From contig CALDCO010000064.1 of assembly GCA_937937185.1 (NCBI GenBank), forward strand, positions 1-39,643: a stretch of DNA of 39,643 bases, read 5' to 3'. This stretch comes from an uncultured Flavobacteriaceae bacterium. GTDB taxonomy: Bacteria > Bacteroidota > Bacteroidia > Flavobacteriales > Flavobacteriaceae. The notes below the pieces were generated by a model that was given only the letters and a program-made list of their open reading frames with translations, was not told the DNA's origin and made no database searches. Positions 37,947 through 39,643 of this stretch are shown piece after piece. Numbering within the stretch: the first letter of the stretch is position 1; every line of letters starts with the position of its first letter. The position numbers and the translations under genes were made by a program.

Positions 37947-38142
37947 TAATTAACGTGATTTCTATGTAATAAAATTTACGTCAGTCAGATTGATTTTCGA
38001 TAGAAAATTGTATCGAAGACCAATAAATTTTCAATCAAAAGCCTAATTTCGATACAATTTTTCTTCGTTTCACTTTGAAAAATCACTCAATTTGACGGCT
38101 TTTTCATTCTAAATCCTTAGATCATAGAAATCACGTTAATTA
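37947..38142 (-). repeat. MITE-like repeat family 1, copy E, with perfect 20-bp terminal inverted repeats
   Basis: TAATTAACGTGATTTCTATG (37947-37966) / CATAGAAATCACGTTAATTA (38123-38142); core matches copies B-D. Confidence 0.92.
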
Positions 38143-38157
38143 GATAAAATTTAAAAA

Positions 38158-38235
38158 ATGAAACCAAGAAAAATTTTAATTGTTCTTGCCATCTCATTAT
38201 TTATAAAAAACAACTTATTAAATTCTATCTTATAA
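38158..38235 (+). CDS. Very short ORF (25 aa), signal-anchor-like; coding status uncertain
   Basis: MKPRKILIVLAISLFIKNNLLNSIL* just past copy E and just before a perfect 20-bp hairpin terminator. Confidence 0.3.
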   Translation: MKPRKILIVLAISLFIKNNLLNSIL

Positions 38236-38250
38236 AGATTCAAAGTACTA

Positions 38251-38295
38251 AAAACAACAAAATAAGTGGTTTACCACTTATTTTGTTGTTTTTTT
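38251..38295 (+). terminator. Perfect 20-bp stem hairpin with 2-nt loop and T-tract
   Basis: AAAACAACAAAATAAGTGGT-TT-ACCACTTATTTTGTTGTTTT followed by TTTT. Confidence 0.85.
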
Positions 38296-38440
38296 AGTTT
38301 TTATTTTGGCCTTAGCAAGCGATGGATAATTATGTGTTCAAAACTTTCTGGAATATTTTTTTCATAATAGAATAGTATCGCTACATAGTAATACCATTAT
38401 TACAAAGTAATCTAATCTTTTTTAGTCTTAACAGTACAAT

Positions 38441-38470
38441 AAAAAACTCAGGGAAAACCCTGAGTTTTTT
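38441..38470. terminator. Intrinsic terminator, 13-bp stem
   Basis: AAAAAACTCAGGG-AAAA-CCCTGAGTTTTTT. Confidence 0.85.
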
Positions 38471-38549
38471 ATTTCAGGGAATACCATGAGTATAAAGCTG
38501 TAGAGAATTACAAACTTGCAACCATTAATTATTTCAAACTTTTAAGATA

Positions 38550-39341
38550 ATGAACACTATTAAATTAACCTTTGTTACTCTTTTCTTTAGCTGCATTTCA
38601 GTAGCTGGTTGCCAAACCGAAAAAAACAATACCGTATTAGCAGTGCAAGGCAACTATTCCCTAACAAAAAAACATTTTGATATGTATTTGGCGCATGTAA
38701 ACACGGCCTTTGAGAACCAATCAAAAGAAGAAATAGAAATTGAAAAGTTACTCTTAATCGAAATGTTTAAAACCTCCCCAGCAGAAATATTGGCCAGTAT
38801 AGAAAAAACAAATCCTATAATCCAGCAACCTAAACCATCCCAAGCTTCCCATTTAAATGCTATAAACTCAGTCTGGGGACATCAAAAAGTAAGAGATGTT
38901 TTAAATGGTGACATTGGACAAATGCAATTCGATACCTCAAAAGCGAATGCCTTTAGGACTTTTGTGGCAAACTCATTATTAAGTTCAAAATCTAATAGTT
39001 CTAGTAGGGGGTATGGTTCCTCTAGTTATTCTGAGTCTAGTGCAACAATTCAGTTTTGTGCAGATGGCACTTTTGTAGAGTCAACCTCAGGTTATCTGAG
39101 CATAGATGTTCCTGGAATGAGCGCATTAAGCGATAATAGTACAGATTATATGCCCGGCTATTGGGAAGTGGCTTCATTGCCCAACGGTATGATGGTAATT
39201 CTATTATACAGTACTCACCCTTTAATGTTAGAAAATTCTCCTAATGGTCTATTGCCTTTTATTGTAGGGCAGTATGGCGATGACTTTGTGAACCTACCCA
39301 ATGGCGATGGGTATCGCCGGAGTATAAACTATTGTAATTAA
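38550..39341 (+). CDS. Uncharacterised lipoprotein with Ser-rich linker
   Basis: Lipobox ISVAGCQTEK; SLLSSKSNSSSRGYGSSSYSESS linker before a C-terminal domain. Confidence 0.65.
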   Translation: MNTIKLTFVTLFFSCISVAGCQTEKNNTVLAVQGNYSLTKKHFDMYLAHVNTAFENQSKEEIEIEKLLLIEMFKTSPAEILASIEKTNPIIQQPKPSQASHLNAINSVWGHQKVRDVLNGDIGQMQFDTSKANAFRTFVANSLLSSKSNSSSRGYGSSSYSESSATIQFCADGTFVESTSGYLSIDVPGMSALSDNSTDYMPGYWEVASLPNGMMVILLYSTHPLMLENSPNGLLPFIVGQYGDDFVNLPNGDGYRRSINYCN

Positions 39342-39366
39342 CCACAGTTTATAAAAAAACAGTATA

Positions 39367-39643
39367 ATGAAAACACAATTTAAAATAACACTTTTAGCCT
39401 TTTTACTCATCGTTTTTAGCTGTAGTAAAGACAATAGTACGGAAGAGCAAACAAACCAAGCTCCTACAGCACCGAAACTTCTTGCTCCTGCAAACGAAAG
39501 TACAAATGTAGATGTCACTCTTCCCTTTAGTTGGGAGGCTGCCACAGATGCTGATGGTGATTCAATTAGTTATAACGTTTATGCTGATACTACTACGAAT
39601 CCAACTACTCTAATTGGCACAACCAGCGAAAACACTTTTGAAC
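39367..39643 (+). CDS. Lipoprotein with FN3-like domain (3' end outside window)
   Basis: MKTQFKITLLAFLLIVFSCSKDNSTEEQTNQAPTAPKLLAPANESTNVDVTLPFSWEAATDADGDSISYNVYAD...; frame open to window end. Confidence 0.75.
   Translation, partial: MKTQFKITLLAFLLIVFSCSKDNSTEEQTNQAPTAPKLLAPANESTNVDVTLPFSWEAATDADGDSISYNVYADTTTNPTTLIGTTSENTFE

Noticed and set aside
15639-38142. CRISPR array from recurring repeats
   Set aside because: Copies are ~160-200 bp, kilobases apart and in both orientations; no regular spacer structure or cas genes.

Overview
AT-rich chromosomal window from a Bacteroidota genome, very probably Flavobacteriaceae. The taxonomic inference rests on T9SS sorting domains, TAnnTTTG-type promoters and the rnpA-S41 peptidase gene order. 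Most of it is ordinary: glycosyltransferase, M1/M14/S41/S8 peptidases, rnpA, OmpA-family proteins, CDF transporter, rpiB, RNase R, LysE exporter, lpdA and T9SS cargo. The accessory part is about 2-10.3 kb. It holds three near-identical tandem S8 lipoprotein genes with a patchwork (gene-conversion-like) identity pattern, a tnpA-only IS200/IS605-type element, an orphan class I lanthipeptide-like precursor (double-Gly leader, Cys/Ser/Thr core) with its own promoter, and a TPR-TM-AraC one-component regulator. Five copies of an undeclared ~160-200 bp MITE-like repeat are scattered through the window. One copy has perfect 20-bp terminal inverted repeats, and another carries the IS200-like element in the loop of its central palindrome. 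I also found two short ORFs below the ORF-track cutoff, each followed by a strong hairpin, several intrinsic terminators with no assigned upstream gene, and an OmpA-like gene broken by a 1-nt shift in an A6 run. No tRNA, rRNA or CRISPR array was recognised. All calls come from reading the sequence; no database search was run.
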